DNA from: Dyadobacter subterraneus
GTDB lineage: Bacteria > Bacteroidota > Bacteroidia > Cytophagales > Spirosomataceae
DNA: 64,000 nt
Direction of reading: 5' to 3'
Assembly: GCF_015221875.1 (NCBI RefSeq)
Contig: NZ_JACYGY010000001.1
Span: forward strand, 4,256,501 to 4,320,500
Shown here: positions 27,624 to 36,776 of the stretch, piece by piece
Layout of the letters: each line of letters starts with the position of its first letter
How positions within the stretch are numbered: the stretch's first letter is position 1
Position numbers and translations under genes: made by a program
Notes under the pieces: model-generated
Told to the model about the DNA's origin: nothing
The model's input: only the letters and a program-made list of their open reading frames with translations
The model's database searches: none

Positions 27624-28964
27624 TTATTTTTTTAGCTCGTAATCTGTATTTTGAGGATCCCAGTTAGCCCAGGTAGCTGTCCAGTCCGTAGTGCTGAATG
27701 CGCCCACATAGGTAGTAGCATCAAATCCTGTTGGAAGGGTTGCTCCGCCAGTCAATAAAGGAGAACCAGCAGCTGGAAGCGCGTTTGGCTTAGCACCTAA
27801 TTTATTGAATGTAGCATCCATTTTAAGGTCAGCCGCCGCAGAGATTGCATTTTTTGCACCCGCAGCTTTAAAGATTGCTTCGGTAACGCCTTCTACCTGT
27901 GTTTTTGCAGTCGTTGCAAGCACAACGCCGTCCATTTTCATCAGACCCGATGTGAAGTTTGCGATCGTTAGATCGTTTTCAACACGAAGACCTGAGCGTG
28001 GCCATGCGCCTGTAAATACACTATTGTAAACAGAGATCGCAGAGTTACGACGAATACGCATCGCAGAAGCAAATTTTTCGTTAGGCGTACCATCACCCAT
28101 GGCCACAGTAACATTTGCAAATTTTGCAGCCGTTTGCGGGGCCGCTGTCGTTCCGTTTGCATCGTTATCAGATTCAAACCCGTTTGAATCCCCAGCCTGG
28201 TCAGCAATAGCCGGATCACGAAGGATGTAGCCAAACTGAATAAGTCCGCTAAAACCGTTATCAGTATCAAAATCATCATCCAAACCGCGGTATGCGATAA
28301 GGTGTTTTGCATTCACTGTTCCGCCAAACCATTCGAAAGAATCATCACCGCCGAAAGAAGCCTGTACGTATTCAATTTTAGTGCCTGATCCAACACCGCC
28401 AAATGTTAAGCTGTTGATCTCTTTGTTGGTTTCGTAGGCAATCCCTGCGAACTCAACACGTACATATTTTAACTCACCTGAGTTATCAGCAACGTCAGTG
28501 CCACCGAAAGTAGTTTTTTCCTCACCTTCAACCACAGCAGGTGTTTTGTTAACCGGTGCTTTACCAAGGATTACAAGTCCACCCCAGTCTCCTGCTTTAC
28601 GCTGTCCGATAGGCTGGTTCGATGTGAAAACGATTGGCTTTTCGGCTGTTCCCACAGCCATTATTTTAGCACCTGGTTTGACAAATAAAGCGCCTTTTGT
28701 CGCTTTGTCTCCTTTGATAATGGTTCCTGGTTCGATCGTCAGGGTAGCTCCCGCTTCAACGTAAACAAATCCTGAGATCAGATACTGATCTGTTGCCTTC
28801 CAGGTTGTGTTGGTAGTGATACTACCTGTTACTGTATTTAATGCCCCTGGCACCACAACAACCGGTGGTGTCGGATCATCATCGTCATCACTGTTACAAG
28901 CTACAAAACCTGCCATAACTAACCCGATCATTAACAGGTTAAATAATTTGCTTACTTTTTTCAT
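27624..28964 (-). CDS. Surface lipoprotein with beta-helix-like repeats
   Basis: A 446-aa lipoprotein: signal peptide and lipobox (VMAGFVACNSDDDDD, acylated Cys 23) followed by a run of Asp, a surface-export-like feature of Bacteroidota lipoproteins. The body starts TTWKATDQYLISGFVYVEAG, ATLTIEPGTIIKGDK, KPIVFTSNQPIGQRKAGDWG and has glycine-rich repeated segments compatible with a right-handed beta-helix. This family is usually found beside TonB receptors and is sometimes misannotated as a multidrug transporter; I assign no enzymatic role. It starts 48 nt after the TonB receptor gene upstream on the same strand, so both form an operon. The protein probably helps the receptor bind its substrate, though it is not a SusD homologue. 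Confidence 0.85.
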   Translation of the reverse strand: MKKVSKLFNLLMIGLVMAGFVACNSDDDDDPTPPVVVVPGALNTVTGSITTNTTWKATDQYLISGFVYVEAGATLTIEPGTIIKGDKATKGALFVKPGAKIMAVGTAEKPIVFTSNQPIGQRKAGDWGGLVILGKAPVNKTPAVVEGEEKTTFGGTDVADNSGELKYVRVEFAGIAYETNKEINSLTFGGVGSGTKIEYVQASFGGDDSFEWFGGTVNAKHLIAYRGLDDDFDTDNGFSGLIQFGYILRDPAIADQAGDSNGFESDNDANGTTAAPQTAAKFANVTVAMGDGTPNEKFASAMRIRRNSAISVYNSVFTGAWPRSGLRVENDLTIANFTSGLMKMDGVVLATTAKTQVEGVTEAIFKAAGAKNAISAAADLKMDATFNKLGAKPNALPAAGSPLLTGGATLPTGFDATTYVGAFSTTDWTATWANWDPQNTDYELKK

Positions 28965-29012
28965 ACAATTCGATGTTTACTAATTGGTTGCTTTTGTTAG
29001 ATACTGGTGAAA

Positions 29013-31829
29013 TTAAAATTTGTAGGTAAGGCCGACTGTCGAGTAGGTCCCGCGGCGGTATTTCTGATAACTCTCATCCACGCTGGTTATTTTGCCATCC
29101 AGGTTGCTGTCCTGGATCAAGCGGAACTTTTGGTTGAGAAGATCCTGTACACCGATTTTCAGCTCCATCCGCCGCCCGATGGCTTTGATGATATTCAGGT
29201 CAATGACGTTACGCGGCATTTCATACACGGTTGGCTGCACAGCGTTGTCACCCACCAGAAAGATCCTTTTCCCGATCACATTATAAAGTGCATTGATTTG
29301 AAGACCGATTGCGGGCTCCGTATAATACAGACCGGTATTAATCAGGAAAGGAGACTGTCCCTGCAATTGTCTGTTGGATTCCTGGCCTGTAAAACCTGTT
29401 GAAACATCACTTTTAATGACAGAGGCGTTAAAAAGGAAAGTCAAATTATCTATAAATGCTGACGTTGTAATTTCTTTCAAAGACTTTCTGATTTCAACCT
29501 CTGCTCCGTAGGCATAGGCTTTTTTCGCGTTATCAACGGTAAAGGTCACCCCCGAGCCTGAATATCTGATGCGGGATTCAATCGGATTTTTAAATCCTTT
29601 GTAAAAACCGGCAACCGAAATAACCTCACCCTCTTTTGGATAAAACTCGTAGCGCAGATCAACATTTTGGATCGATGGTGTTTTTAAGTTCGGGTTACCA
29701 ACGCGTGATACATCAAAATTAAAGTCATAATAGTTAAATGGGGCCAGCTCACGGAATTCCGGTCTGTTGAGCGTAATGCTGTATGCCAGTCTTAGCAGTG
29801 ATTTCTCTGAAAAATTATAAGCCAGGTTAACCGAAGGCAAGGCCCTGAAAATTGGGTTGTTCACACGGATATTAACACCTGAACCTCTTTCCTGGCTTTG
29901 CAGCTTCTGGCGGTTGAATTCGCCTCTGAAACCTACAGAAGCATTAAACTTGGCCGAAAAAGGGATAAATGCCCCAACGTAACCTGCGGCCAGAAAATTC
30001 TGGGCCTTGTATTTATCATCCGTATTGGTGTGCTCTACATAATACAGTTTATCAGCGGCAATGTTGGATTTGCTAAAGAACTGCTCCGGCGCGCTGTTGA
30101 GTATTTCTGAGGAGACGCCCCCGGGATTATTCAGGTTAAACCATCTGGCGCTAAACACCCTGTCTTTGTATTCAGCCATCCCGCCGGCGCGAAGCTTGAT
30201 CTGCATTTTCTCATCCCCTTCATAACCGCTCCTGTCTATACGGTGCTCTATATCAGCTCTAAACGAACTGGAATACTCATTAAGTTTGGAAAAGAAACGT
30301 GCATTACGCGTTAGACTCGCGCCGCTTCCCTGCAATGTTTCAATCGTGAAGGGACCAGTAGAACCAATGTTACGGCTTGAAACAAAGCGGCGAAAATCAG
30401 GTTCATCACGGTGGGTCCAGCCGAAAGCGCCTGTCCATTTAATGGTGGTGGCATCCGATACATCATGCGTTCCGCTGAGCTGGCCTGAATAAATACTTTT
30501 GGATTCATAACGGAAGGCGTAATTCTGCACTTCCCGGCCATTGTCGGTGCTGTAACCCTGACGGAAAGTCGTTTCCTTGTTGGTCAGCTGGTTAAAAAGA
30601 TTTCGAAACTCTATTTTGTGATTCGGGTTAATAATATATCCCCAGTTGGACATTGCTCCCAGCCTTGTGTTTTGACCAAAAAACTGATCGTTGTAATTAA
30701 GCTGGATCTCAGAACGTTTTGTACTATCACTATAGGCCAAATACCGGAACTGCTCGGTTGGCATGTACTGGTTTGTATGGGTATAATTGATGTTGTTAAA
30801 GGTGGTCAGCTTTCTGTCTCCAATATTCATATTTCTGTTAAATCCAACCGAGAAGCGAAGATCCGGTTTGATGGTCTTGGTTTGCAGATTATAAAAGTCA
30901 GTAAGGTTACGAAAAGCGTTCAGCGTTCTGTCCGACGGCGTATTTTCATTGATAATGGTCTGGGTTTTTGGAAAATTTGATGGAAGAACGCGGTCCTTCG
31001 CGCCAAATCCAAGCCAGTCCAGTGAGGATCCCTTATAATCCTTCGCATCACGGAATGTGGTTGCGCTTCGGTAGGAAGTGGATAAATTAAGCGTAAAGCC
31101 ATTCTCATCTGGGACGGTTTTGGTGTAAATTTTGATTACCCCGCCCGCAAATTCACCCGGAAGCTCAGGAGCACCCGATTTATAGATCATAATGCGGTCA
31201 ATGGCAGAGCTTGGAATCAAATCAAATGAAAACGATTTTACATCGACTTCCGAAGATGGCGTGATCGCATCATTAAGCATCACCGTGTTATAGCGCTCAT
31301 TTAAACCCCGGATGATCACAAAACGGTCATCCTGGATCGATACACCCGGCACGCGGCGAACAACCTGCGAAGCATCGCGGTCCTGGGATTTTTGTATCTG
31401 CTGGGCAGAAATACCCACCGCGATCTGCTCTGCCTTTTTTATTTCGGTGATAACCGATACATCAGTAAAGGTTTGGCGCTGACCGACAATTTTAACTTCC
31501 TGAAGGTTGGCAACATCTTCTTCCAGTGTCGCGTTGATAAGCACAGCCTGGTTTGGATAAACGGTAACCTCAATTTCTTTGTTTTTATAGGAAATATAAC
31601 TGACAAGAACCGTATGCTTTCCGGTGGCAATGCCAGTGATATCAAATTTTCCGTCCTGATCGGTGGCAGCTCCCACCGGCGGTGTTGAACCTTTTAAAAA
31701 AACGCTGGCACCAATGATGGCTTCCTTTGAGGCGGCATCTACGATGGTTCCTTTGATGGATCCGGTCTGGGCTTTAGCAACAGAGAACGAGAGTATTAAA
31801 AAGAGAAGTGGTAGAATTTTCGAGTTCAT
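29013..31829 (-). CDS. TonB-dependent receptor
   Basis: A 938-aa receptor with signal peptide (LLFLILSFSVAKAQ) and a carboxypeptidase-regulatory domain (GSIKGTIVDAASKEAIIGAS, ATDQDGKFDITGIATGKHT). The plug contains SQVVRRVPGVSIQDDRFVII, RGLNERYNTVMLND, SFSFDLIPSSAIDRIMIYKS and PGEFAGGVIKIYTK. The barrel ends YSTVGLTYKF. The RGLNERYN plug type differs from SusC and from Oar-like receptors and is typical of receptors paired with the lipoprotein encoded just downstream. TACATTTG on the minus strand, 35 nt before the start, is a likely -7 box. The substrate is unknown. Confidence 0.92.
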   Translation of the reverse strand: MNSKILPLLFLILSFSVAKAQTGSIKGTIVDAASKEAIIGASVFLKGSTPPVGAATDQDGKFDITGIATGKHTVLVSYISYKNKEIEVTVYPNQAVLINATLEEDVANLQEVKIVGQRQTFTDVSVITEIKKAEQIAVGISAQQIQKSQDRDASQVVRRVPGVSIQDDRFVIIRGLNERYNTVMLNDAITPSSEVDVKSFSFDLIPSSAIDRIMIYKSGAPELPGEFAGGVIKIYTKTVPDENGFTLNLSTSYRSATTFRDAKDYKGSSLDWLGFGAKDRVLPSNFPKTQTIINENTPSDRTLNAFRNLTDFYNLQTKTIKPDLRFSVGFNRNMNIGDRKLTTFNNINYTHTNQYMPTEQFRYLAYSDSTKRSEIQLNYNDQFFGQNTRLGAMSNWGYIINPNHKIEFRNLFNQLTNKETTFRQGYSTDNGREVQNYAFRYESKSIYSGQLSGTHDVSDATTIKWTGAFGWTHRDEPDFRRFVSSRNIGSTGPFTIETLQGSGASLTRNARFFSKLNEYSSSFRADIEHRIDRSGYEGDEKMQIKLRAGGMAEYKDRVFSARWFNLNNPGGVSSEILNSAPEQFFSKSNIAADKLYYVEHTNTDDKYKAQNFLAAGYVGAFIPFSAKFNASVGFRGEFNRQKLQSQERGSGVNIRVNNPIFRALPSVNLAYNFSEKSLLRLAYSITLNRPEFRELAPFNYYDFNFDVSRVGNPNLKTPSIQNVDLRYEFYPKEGEVISVAGFYKGFKNPIESRIRYSGSGVTFTVDNAKKAYAYGAEVEIRKSLKEITTSAFIDNLTFLFNASVIKSDVSTGFTGQESNRQLQGQSPFLINTGLYYTEPAIGLQINALYNVIGKRIFLVGDNAVQPTVYEMPRNVIDLNIIKAIGRRMELKIGVQDLLNQKFRLIQDSNLDGKITSVDESYQKYRRGTYSTVGLTYKF

Positions 31830-31863
31830 ACTTAATGTGTCAGAAACTGATTGATTTCGACAA

Positions 31864-31871
31864 CAAATGTA
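31864..31871 (-). promoter_or_regulatory. Predicted -7 promoter box
   Basis: TACATTTG on the minus strand fits TAnnTTTG and lies 35 nt upstream of the TonB receptor ATG. No good -33 element is seen at the expected distance. Confidence 0.4.
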
Positions 31872-32169
31872 CCGGCCTCTTATTTCTTTAATGTGTTTTT
31901 AATATTACCATATCGTTATCACTACAGATACCCTGTTGACATTATTTTAACAAAGGTAGAAAGAGAGAAAGTGAAGCCACTTATTAACACCCTGGCTTTC
32001 AGCCAAACAACTCAAATGGGTTAAAATGAACTTAAATGCGCCGTTTCAATGGGTAAATGTTCATTGCGCTGCCCGTTGGCACATCTGGATGTTGCTTTTA
32101 ATCTGTTTTAAGATTGTTCTAATATGAAGCGGTCCGCTTAATTTATTTTTAATACGCCCTTAAATTAGA
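31872..32169. other. Intergenic stretch
   Basis: About 300 bp between the receptor promoter and the end of the next minus-strand gene. AT-rich; no gene or strong hairpin seen. Confidence 0.5.
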
Positions 32170-32895
32170 TCAAAGCTTATGTTTGCAGATTTTTCTGTAA
32201 TCCGCATCACCTGACCCGTATAAAAACCGGAAGCGGTTTTGAATGGCCAGACAGCGCCTGCGGATCATCAGGTAACATTCAGTGCGGGTCTCATTGGCTG
32301 CAAAAAGCTTTTGAAGAAGCGCTTCTATGTGATTAGAAAGATGCTCTGCACTTTGCAGCAGTACCTGGCAGTTTGCCAGCGAGCAGTCTTCTGATTTTGG
32401 CTGATAATCAAATTTTTCAAGGGCAGCTTTCATCGCTTTAAAGCTGGAAATCAAGATCTGGTAAGAGGAAAGAAATGCTGCGACATTTTTATCCGAGGAC
32501 TTTACGGCCAGATCGATAGGCGGAGAAATAGGGTTCTGGCCTTTGATAGCCTCATAAATTTGTTTGATTTGCTTTCTTTTATTGGGGCAGTAAGCTGCAT
32601 CTTCAAAGACCGTATTTTTAATCAGCAGCGCAGTCTGTTTTATGCTATTTTCTTTGCCCTGAAAAAGCTCTTTGCGTTTCATTGAGGTTTGGTAATAGCT
32701 GTTGATGGTTGTAAAAAAATCCGCATTCAGCCCGGCAAGCCTTGATAAATCCAGGGTCAGCATTTGCACCGATTCCAGATCGGTTTGAGAAGTATAGCCG
32801 GTTTTGTTCGCTGCGATGCTTCTTATTTCAGCTGCTTTGGCAATTCTTTTTGCGATTGATTTTTCGAAAGGTGTGGAATTCTCAGAAATAAGCAT
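32170..32895 (-). CDS. Hypothetical helical protein, 241 aa
   Basis: I do not recognise this protein. It has no signal peptide or membrane segment. It looks almost entirely alpha-helical, with Lys/Glu/Gln-rich stretches (IAKRIAKAAEIRSIAANK, LLIKNTVFEDAAYCPNKRK) and five cysteines spread over its length, the last near the C-terminus (RKICKHKL). Composition and codon use resemble the neighbours. It is a single gene between two receptor genes on the same strand, about 230 nt upstream of the terminator of the Oar-like receptor, so it may have its own promoter. No function is proposed. Confidence 0.65.
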   Translation of the reverse strand: MLISENSTPFEKSIAKRIAKAAEIRSIAANKTGYTSQTDLESVQMLTLDLSRLAGLNADFFTTINSYYQTSMKRKELFQGKENSIKQTALLIKNTVFEDAAYCPNKRKQIKQIYEAIKGQNPISPPIDLAVKSSDKNVAAFLSSYQILISSFKAMKAALEKFDYQPKSEDCSLANCQVLLQSAEHLSNHIEALLQKLFAANETRTECYLMIRRRCLAIQNRFRFLYGSGDADYRKICKHKL

Positions 32896-33061
32896 ACTTT
32901 ACTTTTGTAACGGTAATGGGCTGGATTTAAAATAACAGTGCTTAAAAATGGCAACTACACCAAGGCTGCTTAAAGTCAGTCAGCAGCCCCGGCCTTATTA
33001 AAATGTAAAAATTACCAGGTGGAATACCCTCCTGGTTTAACGCTTCACACACTAAAAATAC

Positions 33062-33092
33062 CAGAGGTCACCCGTGTGACGGGTGACCTCTG
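33062..33092 (-). terminator. Rho-independent terminator of the Oar-like receptor
   Basis: A perfect 13-bp stem CAGAGGTCACCCG/CGGGTGACCTCTG with a 5-nt loop. On the minus strand it is followed by GTATTTTTAG, about 33 nt beyond the receptor stop codon. Confidence 0.85.
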
Positions 33093-33124
33093 TACATATC
33101 AATCAACTTATATCCGTCATTCAA

Positions 33125-36100
33125 TTAAAACGAATACCTCGCCCCCAGCTGCATCTGGCAGCGTGATCCCAGCGGATCAATCGAGTAAGGTGCACCTGGT
33201 TTTGTCCATGTAAATGTCGGATCGCCTGTGGTTGGGTTTGTCGCGCGCGTCAAGCCAATGGAAGCGGTTGAGTTAAACGTATTGGGTGAGAAATACGAGT
33301 AGCCCAGTTTTTTGTCAACCAGATTCAAAAAGTTAAGAATGTCGTAAGTAACCTGGATCGATTTGCGTCCTTTGATCTTGAACTCATGCATAAAACGAAG
33401 GTCCATCGTGTTGTTCCAGGGCGTGCGGCCACCGTTTCTTTCGGTGAAGTTTCCTTTCTGACCTTTCAGATATGATTTTGAATCAACAAAGGCCATAAAA
33501 TCAGCTGCCTGTGTTCCTGTCGGAAGTAGTTTCTGTGCTTCTGCAAGATCCTTTGGAATGTAAGCCAGGCTGTTTGCCTGTCCTGTTCCGTCAACTGTGG
33601 TGTTCACATATCCCCATGAGAAAGGTGTTCCTGACTGGAAGGAATAGAACAAACTTACCGTCGTTGCATTTTTCGGGTTCCAGATATGGCGGTAGTTCAC
33701 CGTGCCCACAATGCGGCTTCTGATATCAAAGTTGGAGTAGGCCAGCTTCGGATTATTCGGGTTCAGCGACTGGTTCAGCTGCCAGTTGGATTCCATTGAG
33801 TTTCTGATACCGTTGGTGATATCATATGATTTTCCGTAGGTATAAGCTGCCGAGAAACCAAAACCGGTTGAAAAGTTCTTCTGGATCTGACCAGTCAAAC
33901 TGTAACGGTAACCTTGTTTTGTGTTCGAAAGCATGTAGGCATTGGCAAAGTTATTATCAATCCGCTGCGCTCCGGCTGACCCGTTTGCCGCCACATAAAT
34001 AGGCTGCTGGTGATCGGTATCATAGCTGTAATAACGCACCGCATCCTTGGTGTTAACCTGCTGGAATTTAAGATCCTGGATCACTTTTGTATACAACGCT
34101 TCCACAGTAAACTTGTAGCCGTCCAAAGTATAATCTACCGCCAGGTTGCTTCTGAACATCTGCGGCATTTTGAAATTGTTGTCGATTAAATCAACCTGGG
34201 TACGTTTTACGCCTCCGTTGGCAGGATTGTTGTTGATCAAAACACCGCCATTTGGCACCAGTGGATCACCCACCAGTTTGGTTGCCGCTGTTGCATTGTT
34301 GTTGAAATCATATGCGCCATACCCTACACCGTTGTTGTAGAACGCGTAACCCAGCCATGCGAAAGGAATACGGCCTGTAAATAATCCCGTTCCACCGCGA
34401 AGAATAATGCTTTTATCTCCTTTGATATCCAGTTTGAAACCAAGACGCGGAGAAACCTGTACGTTGTTCAGATATTTGTTATTGATCTGGTTCAAAGGCG
34501 TGTAAGAATACGTTCCGCCGTAGCCAGGATCGGTTGCAGCACCTGATACCAACGGGCTCAATGTCGGTTTGGTAGGAAGTCCCGAGTAATCAAGACGGAT
34601 ACCGGGCGTGATCTTAAAGTTGTCTGTCAGCTGGATATCATCCTGGATGTAAGCGCTCAAAAGATTAACCTTAAACTGCGCGTAAGGATTATCAAACTGG
34701 CTATCCAGGTTGTTTGTCGGGTCAGCGAAGGGATAAGAACCTCTCACACGGTTTGGCAGCGACTTGTTGTTTGGCGTACCAATGCCCAGAAAGTTATTTA
34801 AGGAACTGTAAGAGATACGTCCGTTGGGCGAGTTTACAAATCCGTAATCGATGTTGTAAAACTCGTTGTGCGTTCCAACCGTGAACGTGTTTTTACCTAC
34901 ATAAAAGGTAAAGTTGTCAGTCAATTCAAACGTTTTTTGTTTCAGGTTGAAAACCGATGCCTCGCGGTCATTTCCAAGGAAAATCGTTCCGCCGTTATAA
35001 CCAATTTCCACCTGAGGGAAAGTTCTGACGTTCGAAAGCGTGTTACGGTAATCATGGATGGCTGAATAACCAACGATCAAGCTGTTGGAAGAATGTCCTC
35101 CAAACTGGCTTTTAAGCTCGGCAACCGTACTTGTCTGGTTGTTGTGCTGTTTGTAGTCAATACTTCCGAAGCGGAAGTTCTGTGAATCACGTTCCAGGTT
35201 GGTCGCTTCCGAGAATACGGTATTGTTACGGATCGAAAGCTGGTGTTTGCTGTTGATGTTCCAGTCGATGCGGTTAAAGAACTTGGTACTTTTTGAGTTG
35301 ATCGAATAATCTCCGAAAGAACCTGCATCAAGACCGTAATTGGTTTTGACATAATCGCTGATCTGCTGAGCCACAGCGACATCCTTGATCAGAGAAGAAG
35401 CCGTACCGGCCTGGAACTGAACAGGATCCTGGCGGTTTGTGATCTCTTCATTGGTAAAGAAGAAAAGTTTGTCTTTGATCAAAGGAAGACCCACGCGCAC
35501 CCCTGTCTGGTATTCGTGGAAAGTACTTGGCAGTTTTTCTTTGGCATCAGAAGCACCGTTCCATTTGGTAACAAGCGCTGAATTACGTCCAAAACCGTAA
35601 ACCGATCCTGTCACATCGTTTGTTCCGCTGCGTGTGACTGCATTGACAGAACCACCCAGGAAATTACCCAGTCTTACATCAAAAGGGGCAACGGCGATCT
35701 GGATATCCTGGATCGCATCAAGACTGATCGGGTTGGTACGGGTACTGGATCCGGGCTGGCCGGTAGAACCTGTCGAACCGCCCAAAGACGGACTAAATCC
35801 GATCGCATCATTATTGACAGCGCCATCGACGGTCACGTTATTATAACGGAAGTTGGTACCTGCAAAAGAGTTGTTGTTGTTGACCTGGGGGGAAGTCCGG
35901 GTCATATCAGTCAGGCTTCGCGAGATCGTTGGCAAACGGCGGATCTGCTCAGCATTGACGCTTGATCCTGTGCCTTCGCGCTCACCGCCGCGTGAACCTG
36001 TCACGGTTACCTCGGTCAGCGTCTGGCCCTGATCTTTCAAAACCACATTTAAGTTTGTCGTTTCACCAAGCTGTAAAACGATGTCGTTCATAGTTTCGGT

Positions 36101-36358
36101 TTGAAACCCGACATAAGTGATCATGATCTGGTAAGGACCACCTGCGTTCATGCTGTTGATGCGGAAACGCCCGTCCACATCTGTAACGGTTGCATATTTA
36201 GTTCCGGTTGGCACATAAGTAGCCTGAACCGTCGCTCCGATTAAACTTTCTTTTTTTGAGTCATTAACAAGGCCGCTGATCCCACTCGTGGTGATCTGGG
36301 CATTGCTAATCGTTGCTAAAAACAGCAACAGTGATAAAGTAGTAAATAAAATTTTCAT
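33125..36358 (-). CDS. TonB-dependent receptor, Oar-like
   Basis: A 1077-aa receptor with signal peptide (TTLSLLLFLATISNAQ) and a carboxypeptidase-regulatory domain (GISGLVNDSKKESLIGATVQ, ATVTDVDGRFRINSMNAGG). The plug has TEVTVTGSRGGEREGTGSSV, IRRLPTISRSLTDMTRTSPQ, DGAVNNDAIGF, LDAIQDIQIAVAPFDVRLGN and GGSVNAVTRSGTNDVTGSVY. The barrel ends MQLGARYSF. Like other Oar-type receptors it has no SusD partner. It is a monocistronic unit with its own terminator. Its upstream region (36400-36500) contains a 19-nt segment resembling a stretch of the candidate guide RNA near 1801-1819; the match is weak. Confidence 0.92.
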   Translation of the reverse strand: MKILFTTLSLLLFLATISNAQITTSGISGLVNDSKKESLIGATVQATYVPTGTKYATVTDVDGRFRINSMNAGGPYQIMITYVGFQTETMNDIVLQLGETTNLNVVLKDQGQTLTEVTVTGSRGGEREGTGSSVNAEQIRRLPTISRSLTDMTRTSPQVNNNNSFAGTNFRYNNVTVDGAVNNDAIGFSPSLGGSTGSTGQPGSSTRTNPISLDAIQDIQIAVAPFDVRLGNFLGGSVNAVTRSGTNDVTGSVYGFGRNSALVTKWNGASDAKEKLPSTFHEYQTGVRVGLPLIKDKLFFFTNEEITNRQDPVQFQAGTASSLIKDVAVAQQISDYVKTNYGLDAGSFGDYSINSKSTKFFNRIDWNINSKHQLSIRNNTVFSEATNLERDSQNFRFGSIDYKQHNNQTSTVAELKSQFGGHSSNSLIVGYSAIHDYRNTLSNVRTFPQVEIGYNGGTIFLGNDREASVFNLKQKTFELTDNFTFYVGKNTFTVGTHNEFYNIDYGFVNSPNGRISYSSLNNFLGIGTPNNKSLPNRVRGSYPFADPTNNLDSQFDNPYAQFKVNLLSAYIQDDIQLTDNFKITPGIRLDYSGLPTKPTLSPLVSGAATDPGYGGTYSYTPLNQINNKYLNNVQVSPRLGFKLDIKGDKSIILRGGTGLFTGRIPFAWLGYAFYNNGVGYGAYDFNNNATAATKLVGDPLVPNGGVLINNNPANGGVKRTQVDLIDNNFKMPQMFRSNLAVDYTLDGYKFTVEALYTKVIQDLKFQQVNTKDAVRYYSYDTDHQQPIYVAANGSAGAQRIDNNFANAYMLSNTKQGYRYSLTGQIQKNFSTGFGFSAAYTYGKSYDITNGIRNSMESNWQLNQSLNPNNPKLAYSNFDIRSRIVGTVNYRHIWNPKNATTVSLFYSFQSGTPFSWGYVNTTVDGTGQANSLAYIPKDLAEAQKLLPTGTQAADFMAFVDSKSYLKGQKGNFTERNGGRTPWNNTMDLRFMHEFKIKGRKSIQVTYDILNFLNLVDKKLGYSYFSPNTFNSTASIGLTRATNPTTGDPTFTWTKPGAPYSIDPLGSRCQMQLGARYSF

Positions 36359-36776
36359 TATTTCGGTGACTATTAATTTGATAATGCAAAAGTCACGCTA
36401 TAGAAGGAAATGAATATTATGGCAACATTAAATCAGAAGTTTCAATGTTACCTAAATATTATCTTAATATTATCCAGGGCAAACTCAGCTGTTTCAATAG
36501 CCCCGGAGAAAAATGCTTGCAGAAGAAAGGGCATAAAATGCTATAAGCTGCATAAAAAAAAGTCCGGAACCAATGGCCTCCGGGCTTTTTAAATTCTGAC
36601 ACCAATTATATAAGCTTTTTAATATTTAGCGAAGCTTGAAAACTAGGCCCAAATATATTGACTAGTAGCTGGTAAGCCGTTTTTTATGTGTTATCATATT
36701 ATTATCAATTTAAAGTCCCTATTTGAAGAAGGGTCAGCGTTCATCCGTCCTTAACAGCGCTGGGAGCTGCAGTCCC
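36359..36776. other. Leader region of the Oar-like receptor
   Basis: About 420 bp containing the receptor's promoter region and a terminator at 36557-36590. GACTTTTG on the minus strand (about 36388-36395) resembles a -7 box with one mismatch. No gene is supportable here. Confidence 0.45.
36557..36590 (-). terminator. Hairpin terminator behind the patatin remnant
   Basis: A 12-bp stem AAAAAGTCCGGA/TCCGGGCTTTTT with one G-T pair, flanked by A and T tracts on both sides. It most likely ended transcription of the patatin-like gene now decayed upstream on the minus strand. Confidence 0.7.

Noticed and set aside
31850..31870. Possible guide-like match GTTGT.GAAAT.AA between about 1893-1906 and the leader of the receptor at 29013-31829.
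   Set aside because: Only about 12 of 14 positions agree and it is not placed after a defined scaffold end; shorter and weaker than expected for a guide-target pair.
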